NCBI GenBank assembly: GCA_016169945.1 | Contig: JADLSH010000138.1 | Location: 930,001 to 994,000, forward strand | Reading direction: 5' to 3' | DNA length: 64,000 bases | From: Trachythela sp. YZ-2020 | Taxonomy: Eukaryota; Cnidaria; Anthozoa; Malacalcyonacea; Clavulariidae | In this document: positions 1 to 11,800 of the stretch, in pieces | Numbering within the stretch: the stretch's first letter is position 1 | How the letters are laid out: each line of letters opens with the position of its first letter | Notes under the pieces: generated by a model | The model's input: the letters and a program-made list of their open reading frames with translations, nothing else | Database searches by the model: none | Told to the model about the DNA's origin: nothing | Translations under genes and position numbers: made by a program

Positions 1-53
1 CTTTGTTCAGAAGAAATTTACCCAAGATTTGGGCATACTATTGCCTCGAAATT
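1..53 (+). repeat. Dispersed direct repeat, copy 1
   Basis: The first ~53 bases recur, with a small insertion, at 22483-22539 in the same orientation. No coding function is visible. It is probably an edge of a dispersed repeat cut by the window boundary. Confidence 0.7.
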
Positions 54-151
54 GCCTCGCTAATAGACTGACAGAACTGCCAGGTGCAAAGCACGAAATC
101 AAAGTAATAATTGCTAACCTGAGGCGCAGGAACCGGCGCTGCTGGAGGTAC

Positions 152-229
152 AACCTCGTTCCCAGCCTCTTTACCTACGCTCACCCCCGCTGCGGAAAAG
201 ACCCTGGTTCAGGCTGGTCACGTGACACC
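152..229. repeat. Inverted repeat arm (pairs with 2409-2486)
   Basis: This ~78-bp segment matches the reverse complement of 2409-2486 with only a few differences. The two arms are ~2.2 kb apart. The right copy lies in a proline-rich open reading frame on the minus strand. This may be a decayed inverted-repeat element or an inverted duplication of an exon. Confidence 0.65.
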
Positions 230-687
230 TTCCACAGCTTTGTCCCGTGGAAGGGTAGGCTAAGACGCGTAAAGCGCAAAAGTCATTTCCGGTAGAAATA
301 AGCGTGTTCAAAGGAGCGGTAAAATTGCAAATAAAGGCTATAAATCAACAAAAAATCGCTTTTAAAGTTGCAAAAGGGCTCTAAATTGAGTTCTAAATTG
401 AGTTTATAAAATAGCACAGAAGCCGTAGTAACAGTAACAATAGTCCATAACAGTTTTTTTGGCACAAGAAATTAATATACAAAGCAACTACAGTATAAAC
501 TTTGGGCAACCTTATATGAACAGTATAACAATCAAAACTAGAGTAAAAACAATTTGTAACTCAAACTTACAAGTTTGATATTAAATAATTTAAAATTTGT
601 TTTGTCTTTTGAAACGAGCGAAGCGCCGAATAGATTGCGGTTTGAAATTTCTCTTGTACAAATGAAGTGACACTGACTGACCTAAAC

Positions 688-883
688 CTGGTTACAGACG
701 AGCAAGTTTTCTATGACAAGTATTCATACGACAAGTTTTATTTACTCGTCTGTATGCATGGGCAAAAGTGCACTTCGCCACTTGTCATTGAGAGAAAATT
801 GGCAAAATTTAATACCCATACAAACGAGCAAGTAAAACTTGTCATATGAAAACTTGTCATAAAACTTGCTCGTCTGTAACCAG
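688..883. mobile_element. Short foldback element (MITE-like)
   Basis: The ends are inverted copies starting CTGGTTACAGACGAGCAAG; the right end is its reverse complement. Internal parts (ACAAGTTTTATTTACTCGTC and related) also pair, so nearly the whole 196 bp can fold into a hairpin. There is no open reading frame of note and I could not identify a target duplication. Confidence 0.65.
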
Positions 884-985
884 CTTAACTAGTTCAATCA
901 AATAAAAAATCTACCTTGTCAGTTTAATGCACTGAAAACCAATAGCGAAAAATAAATTGACCAACATTTATGTTACAATTAATGT

Positions 986-1073
986 CAATGGCAACATGAT
1001 TCGAACATTATATGTACAAAATAAAATGCCAATGGCAACATGATTCGAACATTATATGTACAAAATAAAATGC
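986..1073 (+). repeat. 44-bp tandem duplication
   Basis: A 44-bp unit beginning CAATGGCAACATGATTCGAA occurs twice head to tail (986-1029 and 1030-1073) with no visible difference, implying a recent duplication. Confidence 0.9.
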
Positions 1074-2016
1074 CGATACAGCTAAGTAAACATTGGCAAA
1101 CGCGTTAAAAGCTTTTTCACGTCTATTCTATTGTTCTCGAAATTGACATAATTTGTAACAAGCCAAAGTGTAAGCATGATATATTCAAAATAAACTATAA
1201 TTTACCCCCGTGTTAGCATCGCTGTGGACAATATAAAATTACGCACGGAACAACTCAGCAAAAACTGATATGCATAAATAAAGCTTTTCCTCTTTTTTTA
1301 AATGACAATTAAGTAAACTGTATCATTATAATTTACCTCCGTATTAGCGCCACTGTCGGCCAGTAAAATTGTATTAATGCGCTGCAAAAAACTCAACTCA
1401 TGGCATCGTTTGAACATTATGACGCTGTAAATCAAACATAACGGAGCGATCTTCTTTTCCGTGTTGTAGTTGAACTCCAACAATTCAGATAGAATTCTGA
1501 ATACTATCCAGGATACTCGTCCACGATATAGTCTCCAAAGAGAACGAACTCATTCCTTCAAAATTTCTTTTACGAAGAACGGACTTCGTGTCTCTAACTG
1601 CCACATTTCTCAGTTCGTCATTGACGGTATTTAGGACATCCGTAAACGGGACGGAATCATACGACGCGGTTTTGGAAACAGGATCGTTGACAACCTGTAA
1701 TGTACGAGATATTTAGAACCTTTTATTGGCTTTTAAACTTTACTCTTTAGAGTTCAGTGTATACCGCAAGGGAAATTGGAAATCTACACATAAATTATAG
1801 TATACAATATCTCATTACATAAATGATGAATCATATAAAAAATATAACATACCTCGGATTGTATAGTTTCTTTGTTGGATGAAAATGACAGGCTTCGGGT
1901 TGATCGCACTTCGCCTTCCAGACTAGTTATTGCTCTTTTCTCCTCCGTGATTCGCGTTGAAGGCGAAATATCAATACATCTCTTTGTTTGCATCATAGTT
2001 TTTTGGTTCCCACATA
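1074..2016. other. No gene recognised
   Basis: AT-rich sequence with short open frames only. No domain, splice-consistent exon or structured repeat recognised. Confidence 0.5.
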
Positions 2017-2629
2017 TCATGCTTTGGAATTTTCATGAATTATCCAGTCGTCTTTCACAAGGTCGGCACACAAGACGAGGAAGGGAGTTCTCTCACCATA
2101 GACCGCTTCAGCAAAAGCCAGTAGTTTGACATTTGCTTTATTGTACTGGTTTTTTGTATATTTTGGCTCATATGCCGCAACAAAGTCGACACATAGACTC
2201 TGAAATAGACACTTTGAAATTGATTTTCCGTATATCTTTTTCGGTGTTTCCTTAAGTTGAGCCATTGCTAATCTGGGCAGGTGAGCCCATGTTTTTGTAT
2301 TTATTACGCCATTATTCACTCATGCATGAATGTAAAATTGACATGTTTACTCAACTACCCCTCCCTCAGTGTTTTCAAAGCGCTAATTAAAAACACCCCA
2401 GATTCTGGGGTGTCACGTGACCAGTCTGAACTAGGGTCTTTTCCGCAGCGGGGGTGAGCGTAGGTAAAGAGGCTGGGAACAAGGTTGCTGGAGGTAAATC
2501 AGGTGGATTAACAGGATCGTTCACCGCTGCAGGGTTTTGCTGTTCTTGGACGATTTGGTTGGGCGCCTCTCCCAACTCCGCGATGACATTTTGTACGTCA
2601 ACAGGCTGTGGAACAACCGGCTGATCCAT
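2017..2629 (-). CDS. Hypothetical proline-rich protein, possible two-exon fragment
   Basis: Two open frames follow one another on the minus strand. The first (2629-2387) encodes an acidic, Pro/Ala/Gln-rich stretch starting MDQPVVPQPVDVQNVIAELG. The second (2319-2017) encodes about 85 residues from an internal Met, with a plausible globular composition (CLFQSLCVDFVAAYEPKY). I do not recognise either. They may be exons of one gene or part of an unrecognised mobile element, since the proline-rich end is duplicated in inverted orientation at 152-229. Splice signals linking them were not confirmed. Confidence 0.25.
2409..2486. repeat. Inverted repeat arm (pairs with 152-229)
   Basis: Reverse-complement partner of 152-229; see that entry. 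Lies inside the proline-rich open frame on the minus strand. Confidence 0.65.
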
Positions 2630-2639
2630 AGGGCTCAGC

Positions 2640-4120
2640 TACAACACACGCGTAAAGGAACAAACCAAAACTTCTTAAAAGGAACTTTCTTCTTCGATTG
2701 CAACGGTGTAATGCCAAGAAAGTCTGCCGACAACCGGATTTTAAAGCGTCTGTGAGCTCTCAAAGCCTAATTAAAACATACCAGAGATGCCAGGCTTGGT
2801 AGATTTGAAAGAACTCCCCCGCCCGGGCATTGAGCGTGAAATAATCCCACCGAGAATAGTGAAACAATATTAGTTGAAGCTTACTTAACCTAGAGGATCA
2901 TTATATCCATACGTAATAAAAATTTAGGCCAATGAAATTGCTTTGTTTTTAACCAATGAACGTGCTTATTAATTAGCCAATGGAAATGCAGAATGAAATT
3001 CTATGCTCTTCGTCGACGTCCGACGTCGCAGCATAAATATCCGCGCGTTGGCCATAACAACAGTCACAACACATTCAGAAAACAACTTTACAGAGAGAAG
3101 AACAGCTTTACAGAGAGAAGAACAGCAGAAGATATTCAAAGATAAATCGTACAACTGGAAAGATTATTGGTGGTTTGGACATATTCGCGCAAGACAGATG
3201 TAGTGATTACAGTCGTTCTGGTGTGATTTGCCGTTGATGAGGTTTGTGGAGACATTTATATCGTTTCATTTTAGATAAAACATTAGCGTAACTGTCATTT
3301 ATGTTGGGTGGAAATTGATTTTTAATGAGACCATATATGGAAATGCGGTATTCATATTTCATGATCTCCGACGCCATTGATGATAGAAGAAAAGTTTTAC
3401 TGCAAGCTTTATACAACCCTTTAGTCTTTACAAAAGTTTCTTTTCGAAGATTGTTAAGGTAAGATAACTATTTATTTTGAAAGATTACAGTTCAGGGCAT
3501 TAGTTGAATGTACCAAGTGTATCACTGATTTTTGGAACTGTGAAAGTTGCGTATTTTCATATTTATGTTTTGAGCAAAGTCGAAGCCTTGAATCATTTAT
3601 GCATATTTTATTAATATGAGTTTACATAATGAATAATACCAATACCTGCTTTGAAATATTATGAATCTAAATCAGTCGAAAGGATAATGTATATTCCAAG
3701 GATGGCAAAGATGCTTTATGGATTACAAAATAATGGGAGGTTTATATATGATTAGGAGTTTACAACCTGTATATAAAACTTGAAAATTTATAGTACATAA
3801 ATAATATAATACTGTAAAGATCAATAGCCTGGGAACTGAGTTAACAATTTGTATTGGTGAGTATTGTTTAGATTTCAGATACAGTAATATAGCATATTAG
3901 CATATAGATTTAGTGTAGAAAAGTTTCGTTGAAAATCTGCTTACAAAGCAAATTTTTTTGCTTACAAACCAAATTTTTCATACTTGGTCTTGATCAAGTC
4001 GCAACAGAATCTTATCAACCGATTAAGCTATGGGCGATATTGCTTTTATTCCTGCCTTCACAAGCTTTACTGCACATACATTTGTCAGTTTCACTTTGAT
4101 GAGATATTTGAGATTTTTAT
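2640..4120. other. Non-coding, with a short tandem repeat at ~3080-3125
   Basis: No recognisable gene. Around 3080-3125 a ~20-bp unit (CTTTACAGAGAGAAGAACAG) is repeated about twice. The 3925-4010 stretch resembles 8146-8200 in direct orientation, so similar sequence lies just outside both ends of the transposon at 4131-8099. Confidence 0.5.
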
Positions 4121-4234
4121 CCAGTCTGCGCACAGCGGCCCAAGCTCACATTGTTGCCATATTAATATTTTTTTTATTAATAATTTTTTATTATTGCTGT
4201 TTGTATGTTATGGTATATTATGTGTATGTGGTAT

Positions 4235-4463
4235 GTCTGTTATGCTATTTGCCAGAAATGGTATGATGGAATTAGTATGATATGATGGAATTAGTATGGA
4301 ATTAGTATGATATCATACCAGAATTGGTATGATAGCAATTTTTTGACAATATATATTTGACTATTAAGTCTACTATAATTTGCTAATATGAAGTACCCTA
4401 ACCATCCATAATAAATATATATTTAATTCCATAATACCATTTCTGGCAAATAGCATAACAGAC
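4235..4463. mobile_element. Foldback MITE inside left TIR of element 1
   Basis: Both ends carry GTCTGTTATGCTATTTGCCA in inverted orientation. The matching right arm of element 1 (near 7990) lacks this segment, so it is a later insertion. The middle is low-complexity (repeats of TGGAATTAGTATGAT). Confidence 0.75.
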
Positions 4464-4655
4464 CATAGTTCATAGAGACAGGGTTTGGAAGGCCGGCAAA
4501 CTTCAAAGGCTTTCGAGCCAATTAATTTCAGATGTTGAGAAACCGCATCACGTGACAATACGAGTGCATCAAATTCAGAAATTACTAGAGTGTAGTATTA
4601 CTGAAATACGATATTGTGATTATAAATACTGAAATAAGGCATTGTTGCTCTTGTC

Positions 4656-6539
4656 ATGGCTTCGACAAGTTCAGCATACGACTCAGAAAGCGAAATTCCT
4701 TCAATTCTGGGCTCCGAAGTCGAAAATACAACCACGGAGGACAATTTTCAGCAAACTATTGAACTGCTGCAAATCGACGCTGAAGAATTGACACAAGAAA
4801 TATCGCGTTCAGTTGAAGAAGTAAGTCTTTTATATTGTGTTCCTTGACAAAATGTGAAGTAAGATGCCTTTAACATCATCTATGCCTTTAACATGTCTTC
4901 TGTTTGTGTGTTAGGTTGAAGGTTTAAAGCAATTTCCTTGCGAATTTTGCTCAAAAGTGTGCAAATCTAAAGAGGGCGTACGAAGCAATGCATGTTCGCA
5001 GTATTAAACATTCACCCGTGAACACCAATGTCGAAGCCGCTAAAGCTACACAGCTTCTAACAAAGGAAAAAAACAAATACCAAGCTACATCACGGAGGAG
5101 AAAGTCTCACCGATTAAGGTTTACCCAGAGAAACAAGTTGACTTGCAACGCAGTAAATCGTTTGTACAAGATGTGAATGGTCTTCTAGATAAGTTTCATC
5201 AAAGATTCATGAAAGACTACTTCATTCGGGAAAATGTATCGTTCATGGAAAGAATATTTTCATCCGTTCAGTGATCAGTGACAAAGTCGTGTTTCTGATG
5301 CTGGTAAATTTGCCTGAACGATTGATCACCCGGATATTAAAATATTCTGAAGTTACCTGTGAAGATACGGTATGCATATTGCAGTAATATATATAAAGTG
5401 CATGTTTGTGACAGGCTGAGATATTTATAAAAACAATTATTAGCTTGCACTTCATTTCACAGGTGAAGTGAAAGCTGCCGCACCTCTCCCACAGTCTTAG
5501 AGTGTATCATTTCTCGATACTATATTTGACCCATAACTTGCAATGCACCATATTTCAGTGTTTTACTCTGTCTATTAAATGCCAGACAATTTCACTTATC
5601 AGTAGTAGGATACTGCCAGTTAATGGGTTAATTAACAAAAGTGTCTCTTGTTAACCTATTAGCTTGCAATGCTTCCAGATGCACCCTACTTTAGTATGTC
5701 ACTCTGTCTAATGCCAGACCCTTTTGCTCATCAGTGGTAGGGTACTGCCAGTTAATGGGTTAACAAAACTATCTGCCAGTGTCTCTGGTTAACCTATTAG
5801 CTTGCAATGCACCCAGATGCACCCTATTTTATTATGCGCCCTAATTTAACACCAGATAATGGGTTAATCCTGATAGCACTAAAATTGGTATTTTTTATTC
5901 TGTCTATTAATGCCAGATGATTTTACTTACCCATGAGAGTGTTAGGTGTATGTGGGTTAAAGCAGAAAATCATATTAATATTTTCATTTCTTCTGTTTAG
6001 AGTGAATTATCCATCACACCCGACAAGCTTGGACCCCTTGCTTATGTTGCTGCCTATGTAATCCAAGCATTATGGAAAGAGCAAGAATTCCAAAAATGCA
6101 GATTCATTAAGAAACCAAGAGTTACAAGCATTATTGTTTTCAATGAAAGTACCTGCTGAAGAAAATGACTACATTTCTTCAATTTCCCAAGGAGCACTGT
6201 GGGCACCACTGGCTCGTAAATATTGCAGAAATTCCTGAATTGTGTTTAGAAAGCACACAAGAATTGGCAAACCTACCCCATTACTTGTGGATAAAGTTGT
6301 TGAGGAGGTCCAAGCTTCTCCATTAGCAAAAGGTTTGTGGAACAATATGGTTGAACAATGTGATGTTGCAGTGTCAAAGGAGTGTCAAAACTTATGTTTT
6401 GAAAACATTATCAAACTATATGCAACTGTCAGAGGATTCTCCTTTGCACGAGATATCCTTAACAAGTATAAATTACTTGAAAAAGAAAAAGACGGCTTTA
6501 AGGAAACAGTTAAAGGTTGACAGAGAACTTCAGCTGTAA
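4656..6539 (+). pseudogene. C2H2 zinc-finger transposon gene, broken
   Basis: The first exon (4656-4819) encodes an acidic N-terminus, MASTSSAYDSESEIPSILGS, and ends at a good donor GAAGAA|GTAAGT. The next exon, after TGTTAG at 4916, encodes half a zinc finger (CEFCSKVCKSKEG), after which the frame breaks; its His residues are found in another frame. Downstream, 6001-6100 encodes PDKLGPLAYVAAYVI, a motif like the 'YIAGYV' C-terminal segment of the sister element's gene and of P-type transposases. 6242-6520 encodes a helical ~92-residue stretch. Several frameshifts and stops make an intact protein unlikely. The sister gene is at 29648-30624. Confidence 0.5.
5500..5880 (+). repeat. Degenerate tandem copies of a dispersed repeat
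   Basis: About three imperfect ~115-130 bp units share ACTGCCAGTTAATGGGTTAA, GCCAGAC, and TTAGCTTGCAATGC. The same core occurs singly at 50158-50260 and, inverted, at 57410-57475, so it is a genome-dispersed family. No coding capacity. Confidence 0.7.
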
Positions 6540-6568
6540 ATAATATCTACACTATTCTTCAATGTAAG

Positions 6569-6643
6569 CTCGGATTCCATATGTTGGGGCTCTCGCATGC
6601 ACCATAGCATGCACGGAGAACCCCAACAGCTTGAATCTGAGCC
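6569..6643. repeat. Hairpin-forming inverted repeat
   Basis: GCTCGGATTC...TTGGGGCTCTCGCATGC is followed immediately by its imperfect complement ending GAATCTGAGCC, with the loop at the palindromic GCATGC. It lies just downstream of the zinc-finger relic. It could be a mini foldback element. Confidence 0.65.
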
Positions 6644-7490
6644 TACCCACAATGTAAATACTAATTTCTGCATATTATTTGTTCGCTTTCTTGAAGGAGT
6701 CGACCAAAATTGTATCTGATAGTGATTTTTGTAGATATAGATTTTGTAAATATTTGTTCAATTAAAAAATTATGAAATCAATTTAAAATGATTTCAACAT
6801 AACAAACCCTAACAAATATAAATACAAATACTGTGTTTCTTGATATAATATTCTAGTCTTATAGTTTATCCAATGCTTGCTTGATCTGTATAGTCCATCT
6901 TTACAGATATTCTGTCTTGCACAGAATAAATAACCATAAATCTTCTATTAAGCCAGGAGGGGGCTTTTTTCAGTCATATTTGAGGTTAATAATTCGAAGT
7001 CCTACAACCACAAATTTCTCAACCTTCTTTTTAAAATATTCGAGGCTTGAATGGTATTGTTTTGGTTTGGGCTTGTGTCGAACAAGTTCACTTCTGGGTG
7101 CAGTTATGGAGGTGGAGGGTATGCTTTTCTCTGGTAAATTTAGGGAAGGAACAGCTCCAGGCACAAGTCTTTTGCAGGTGGGAACTATAAACATGACCAA
7201 AAACCTTGTTAATATACAAGTATATTTTACACAAGTACTACCAGTCTACCACCATTTCAATGAATTGTATATAGGAAAATAAAAATTATCTTGTAGATCT
7301 TATATTCTGACTACTAGCTCATATCAATCCATAAGCAATTGGGCATATATTAAATGATGTAACTCTCTGAAATTGCACTTTTACTAATATTATAATACAT
7401 GTTAAAGAACTCCATGCATAATTACTGAAGCGTATTATGTAAATCAGTATTAAATTTCCATATGCCCTACAATTGAAACACCATATTGAA

Positions 7491-7850
7491 TTATACAAGC
7501 TTCTCGCAACGAGCGATAACTTCAAGCGTTAATACTGAAATATCAATAATTCCATATTCAGAATCTATCGGTAACTGATAAGAAAGAAACTTACATGTTT
7601 TGATAAGGTTCTTTTCGAAGTGTCTTTCACAAATACGATACCGTTGATCGATTTGCTTGTGTATATCTCTCGATCTCTTATCACAAGGCGCACCCACGCT
7701 TCGCGAGTTTTTGTCGATAAATCGTTGTATTTTGTTGGAATTCGAAAAATACCAACACCTACGTGCCTTTACTAGTTCCGCAATTGAGCAATTAGCAATT
7801 AGCTCCTGCCTTCTAAAATATCTTTCAAAAAAACATGCTTTTTAAGCGAG
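7491..7850 (-). pseudogene. THAP-domain gene fragment, frameshifted
   Basis: In successive minus-strand frames one can read GIFRIPTKYNDLSTKTREAW, then WVRLVIRDREIY, then QRYRICERHFEKNLI. This is the order and spacing of a THAP zinc finger: the invariant Trp, then Cys-x2-His-Phe. The frame changes at least once, so the gene is broken. It is convergent with the C2H2 relic within the same element, exactly as in the element at 28223-38490. Confidence 0.55.
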
Positions 7851-8299
7851 CTATAGCCATAGCGTAAGGTTTCCTTATATACTTCTCGAATTTCAATGCA
7901 CTCGTATTGTCACGTGACATAGAACAATAACATAATTTGGCCACGCCCCCAGCTTCCAAACCCTGTCTCTATGAACTATGAACAGACATAACACATACAC
8001 ATACACATAATATACCATAACATACAAACAGCAATAATAAAAAAACAATTTAAATAAAAATTATTAATATAGCAACAATGTGAGCTTGGGCTGCCTGTGG
8101 TCTGCGTACCTTATAAACATAGGAAATATATTCCATGTAGGAATACTTCGTTAAAAATTTGCTTACAAAGGTAAATTTCCCATTTGGTCAGGTCACAGCA
8201 GAATGTTTTGAGGCATTAACTTATATAGGAGATGTGTTTGTTGCCTTTGTCCTCGTTTATCGCCATTTGCTGCAAAGTATTGGCTTATTATAAAAAGTT

Positions 8300-8650
8300 C
8301 AATTTCTACAGATACTCTTGTTGATTTGTTAGTGATGCTGCAAAAGTCTGCATGCATGCAATTCAATTTACCACAATATTATTCACGATATATTTGTTGC
8401 AATTATTTTGAAGACTTCGTAATATCATCTGAGGATAAAGAAAATTCTTGCCATTCTTTGAAAAATATATTGCATGAATACTTTATTAAATACTGGAAAG
8501 AACAGATTCAACAAGGTGGAAGCAATGGTAAATTAAGACTTTTAAAAAAAGTGAAAATACATTTTGGCTAGCTTTGAGAATGATCTCTCTTCAATTCACA
8601 ACTTCAAACATCGACAGGTGATAGATTACCTGTTGAAAAACTGGTCGTTA
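8300..8650 (+). pseudogene. Possible non-LTR retrotransposon C-terminal fragment
   Basis: Reads NILHEYFIKYWKEQI...GKLRLLKKVKIHFG and, after a stop and frame change, FENDLSSIHNFKHRQVIDYL. This resembles the C-terminal region that follows the reverse transcriptase in animal LINE ORF2 proteins. Assignment is from general pattern only. Broken by at least one stop and frameshift. Confidence 0.35.
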
Positions 8651-10390
8651 TAGCAATGTTTCATACAATGATAGATTGATCACATTAAATTTTGCGGTTT
8701 GTGTAGCATACTGTATCGACCAAGGAGAAATTGGAGAAATTCTAAAAGTTTTGTCTAATTAACATAAACCATAACCGTGTTGCATAAAATATGAGCACAG
8801 ATGCACGACTAGTCTGCCAAAATACATTGTCTCTACTTTGTCCATTGTCCGACAAGAACTGTCCGACGACGACCACTTGTCCGACGACGACCACTTTTTG
8901 TCTTGGCCGGACATTGTCCTGCCCAGCAAAATAATTATTTCCAGGCCTGTTTAATGTCATGCAGAAACATTAAGACCACTAATCTCAGAGTTAACTTTAG
9001 CCTATAAATAATCTATGTAAAATAAATTGGTCATGCCATTCATTTAACACTCAAGATCTTTTTATGTATATTATGCCTATCCAAGAAAAAACAATAATGA
9101 CATTAGTTGGTAAATACGTAACGACATCTCACAGTTTTTGAAAGTGAGTAAGCGAAGCACTCGGTGTAAAGGATATGATTTTGCTTAGCATCCTGCAAGT
9201 TATGCGCTAATTAACTTGTTTTGCATTGCGCCTTATGATTGGTCAATATGTTAGTACGAAGAGTTTGCAAGTATTCTATTGGTTCACCATGCACTATCAT
9301 GAGCTGTGCATGTGAAAGCATGCCCAATGACATGATGCAAATGATCTTTGGACTATATATCTGTCAATAAGTAAAACTAAACAATGCATTCCTTGAAGTA
9401 TTTATATTGTCTATAAATTTGCTTTAATGACCCAAGCTGTTGATTTAAAACCATATTTGTAAAAACACAATTCAAACAAAATATATATTGTGGGAGAAGG
9501 GGTTCTGGGGTATGAAGCTCATATTATGACATCATCCCTACTTACGTCACACCCTAAGCTCTACTGATTTGATTTGATAATTTGAGCCAGTCCATGACAA
9601 ACCTGAACCAAGAAACACTTGGACAGTCCTTAACCTGACCAAGGAGTAATAAACCCATATGGCCAGTCCAAGGGCGATAAACCCCTGTAGACAGTCCTTG
9701 TACTGTAGGCATGGTATATGTGTGACATATATTGAGCTATGGACCTGGAGTTGACATTTTGGAGACTTCAGCCCGAACCACTAATTTATTATACCAAATA
9801 ACAAAATAGTCTGTGACCGAAAACGTTGTAGCTACAAAAATAGCAAAATAATCAAGTTGGCATTTTGAAGACTTCAACCTCACAAATACACAGAATGTGT
9901 ATATTCCCCATAGACGAAAAGACCATCTCCCCATTTTGTAAAAATATAGAATTGTTATGTATTTAGCCTCATTGTAACATTGGCTGATTTGAGTATTACC
10001 ATCACTCACATTACAGTTGGAATGTCAGGGGGGGCAGGAAAAACCTGCGATACAGGAAACTTGGATGGGGCCAAGACGATTCCCCACAAAGATTCTATGA
10101 TGACTAAAACATAGTCGAAAGCTCAATCTATTAAAATGTTTATTTTCGGAGTTACCGTTGTTCTATATTTTACAAGTTCTCAATTGGAATGTTGATAACA
10201 CGACAAACAGACCTGGCTATCGGGGTATATACATCTTTTTGTATATTAGTTGATTTGAGTATTTTAGATCGTGTGGGTTTCTAGTTTTGATTGCTCACTC
10301 TATGAAAAACCATTGATACTGGAAAATGGCTTTAGATATTTGGTTTCATGCAAACCAAGCAAATGCAACGCCAATGTGTAAGCATACAGA
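8651..10390. other. No gene recognised
   Basis: No supported gene. A short imperfect tandem (GTCCGACGACGACCACTT repeated twice) lies near 8868-8905, within a GTCC-rich patch at 8835-8930. Confidence 0.5.
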
Positions 10391-10718
10391 CAGGGGCGCC
10401 GGAGCCACGGGGGCAGCTGCCCCCGCTGCCCTTATACTACGGGGGCACGCGGGGGCAACTGGTTGCCCTTTTTCTTAATGAAGGACATTGCAATGAATAA
10501 ATTCTTATTATTGTGACCGGACTAGCCCTCATAGGTTTAATAAGGATTATGACCGTGCAGTTTAACTAGATTATGTCAAAATGCAGGAAATGGCATTTCA
10601 GAGAGTGTAGATTAAACAATTTTCGGGGGAACAATACCCACGGACCCCCCTACCAATTTCTCTCGTGCCCTTTTCATGGGGCTGCCCCTGCTGTTTTGGC
10701 TGCCTTCCGGCGCCCCTG
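10391..10718. mobile_element. hAT-type MITE
   Basis: The terminal inverted repeat CAGGGGCGCCGGA is followed inside by GC-rich sequence. Flanks are CATACAGA (10383-10390) and CATATAGA (10719-10726), an 8-bp target duplication with one mismatch. A CAGGGG terminus plus 8-bp duplication is typical of hAT elements. It has no transposase, so it is non-autonomous. Confidence 0.85.
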
Positions 10719-10726
10719 CATATAGA

Positions 10727-11589
10727 CCATATGTCTATATGAACTAGAACTCTATCTATATAATTATGAAACAATATATTCTAGCAACATCGGATCATTC
10801 AATGTGATTAGATCCTATGTTATAACAAACAACATATTTTTATTGGCATGCTTTCAAAGGATCAGTAATTGTCATCAATTGGTGTTATGCCGGACTAAAA
10901 TTGAGTTGGCGTAGCAGTACATATTTCCTTGATGGCAGATTGAGACTTGCGCCAAACTCGTTTCATGAGAAATGCAGGGGGTTTTGTTTCTTTTTTTGTT
11001 TTTGTTTTCTTGGTGATATATAGTACAACCCCAGATATCATGATCCAGTCGGGCTCAAAATGTGCAGTCGGTCTCAAGATATTCATTATTAATTCGACGC
11101 ATTATTCCACGTAATGCTATGCGAGACTGGCTAAATAGTTTCAGAGACAGACTTCAATCGTTGCATTAATTAAATTATAAAGTTTGCCGAAATCCTGTTT
11201 CAATCTTTGTTGTAAAGCGTTCCTAGAATGTCATCACTCATACTGTATGTGGCGTGCGCATGTTGAATATTTACAGAAGCACTGAAACACTGTAAATGCT
11301 AAAACAAACCAGTTTGAAACCAAACCGGTTTGAAATAGAACCATAATATTGCCTGTTGCCACAACTGCTATAATCTACATATTAAATACTTTATGGCAAA
11401 CTTATTGTACAGGAAGCTAAACTTATTCTTATCCGAAAAAACTACATTGTTTTTGCGATATAATGCGAAATATTTTAGTGATTTCCACCTTCAAATTGGA
11501 ATAAAATATTTGTTCAGAACGGAGGAAATCGTGTCTACGAGGTCCTAGATTTCAAAATTCCCCCGGACCCCCTGCGAATGGGAGGAAAT
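10727..11589. other. No gene recognised
   Basis: AT-rich, no supported coding sequence or element boundary. Confidence 0.5.
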
Positions 11590-11800
11590 TCGGGCAAAAA
11601 TCACATTTACAGAAAAACGTGCAGGATGATTTAAAATATGCGTATCAAAGTATTGAAATGTGCAGTCATGCATTCGTGATTACATATCACAACAATAAAA
11701 ACACGAATGCATGACTGAACATTTGAATACTTTTAATACGCATATTTTAAATCATCCAGTCACAGCTACATGTTTTCCTGTAACTGTGATTTTTGCCCGA
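11590..11800. mobile_element. Foldback element
   Basis: A ~211-bp near-perfect hairpin. The left arm TCGGGCAAAAATCACA... continues through GATGATTTAAAATATGCG to GTCATGCATTCGTG, and the right arm is its reverse complement, with only a ~25-base loop. No open frame of significance. Confidence 0.8.

Larger units (their letters stand above)
4131..8099. mobile_element. THAP/C2H2 two-gene DNA transposon, decayed (element 1)
   Basis: The ends are imperfect inverted repeats (left CACAGCGGCCCAAGCTCACA; right the complement of CACAGGCAGCCCAAGCTCAC) that extend several hundred bases inward, sharing GTTCATAGAGACAGGGTTTG and CACGTGACAATACGAGTG. It is flanked by a direct repeat GTCTGCG (4124-4130 and 8100-8106), a probable 7-8 bp target duplication as made by P or hAT elements. 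Inside are a plus-strand C2H2 gene relic and a minus-strand THAP-domain relic. The element at 28223-38490 has the same gene layout, so the two are probably one family. Superfamily not certain; P-like is my best guess from the THAP domain and a YVAAYVI-type C-terminal motif. Confidence 0.65.

Noticed and set aside
6881..7282. 133-codon plus-strand frame inside element 1
   Set aside because: No domain; lies between the two convergent relic genes and overlaps an equally plain antisense frame.
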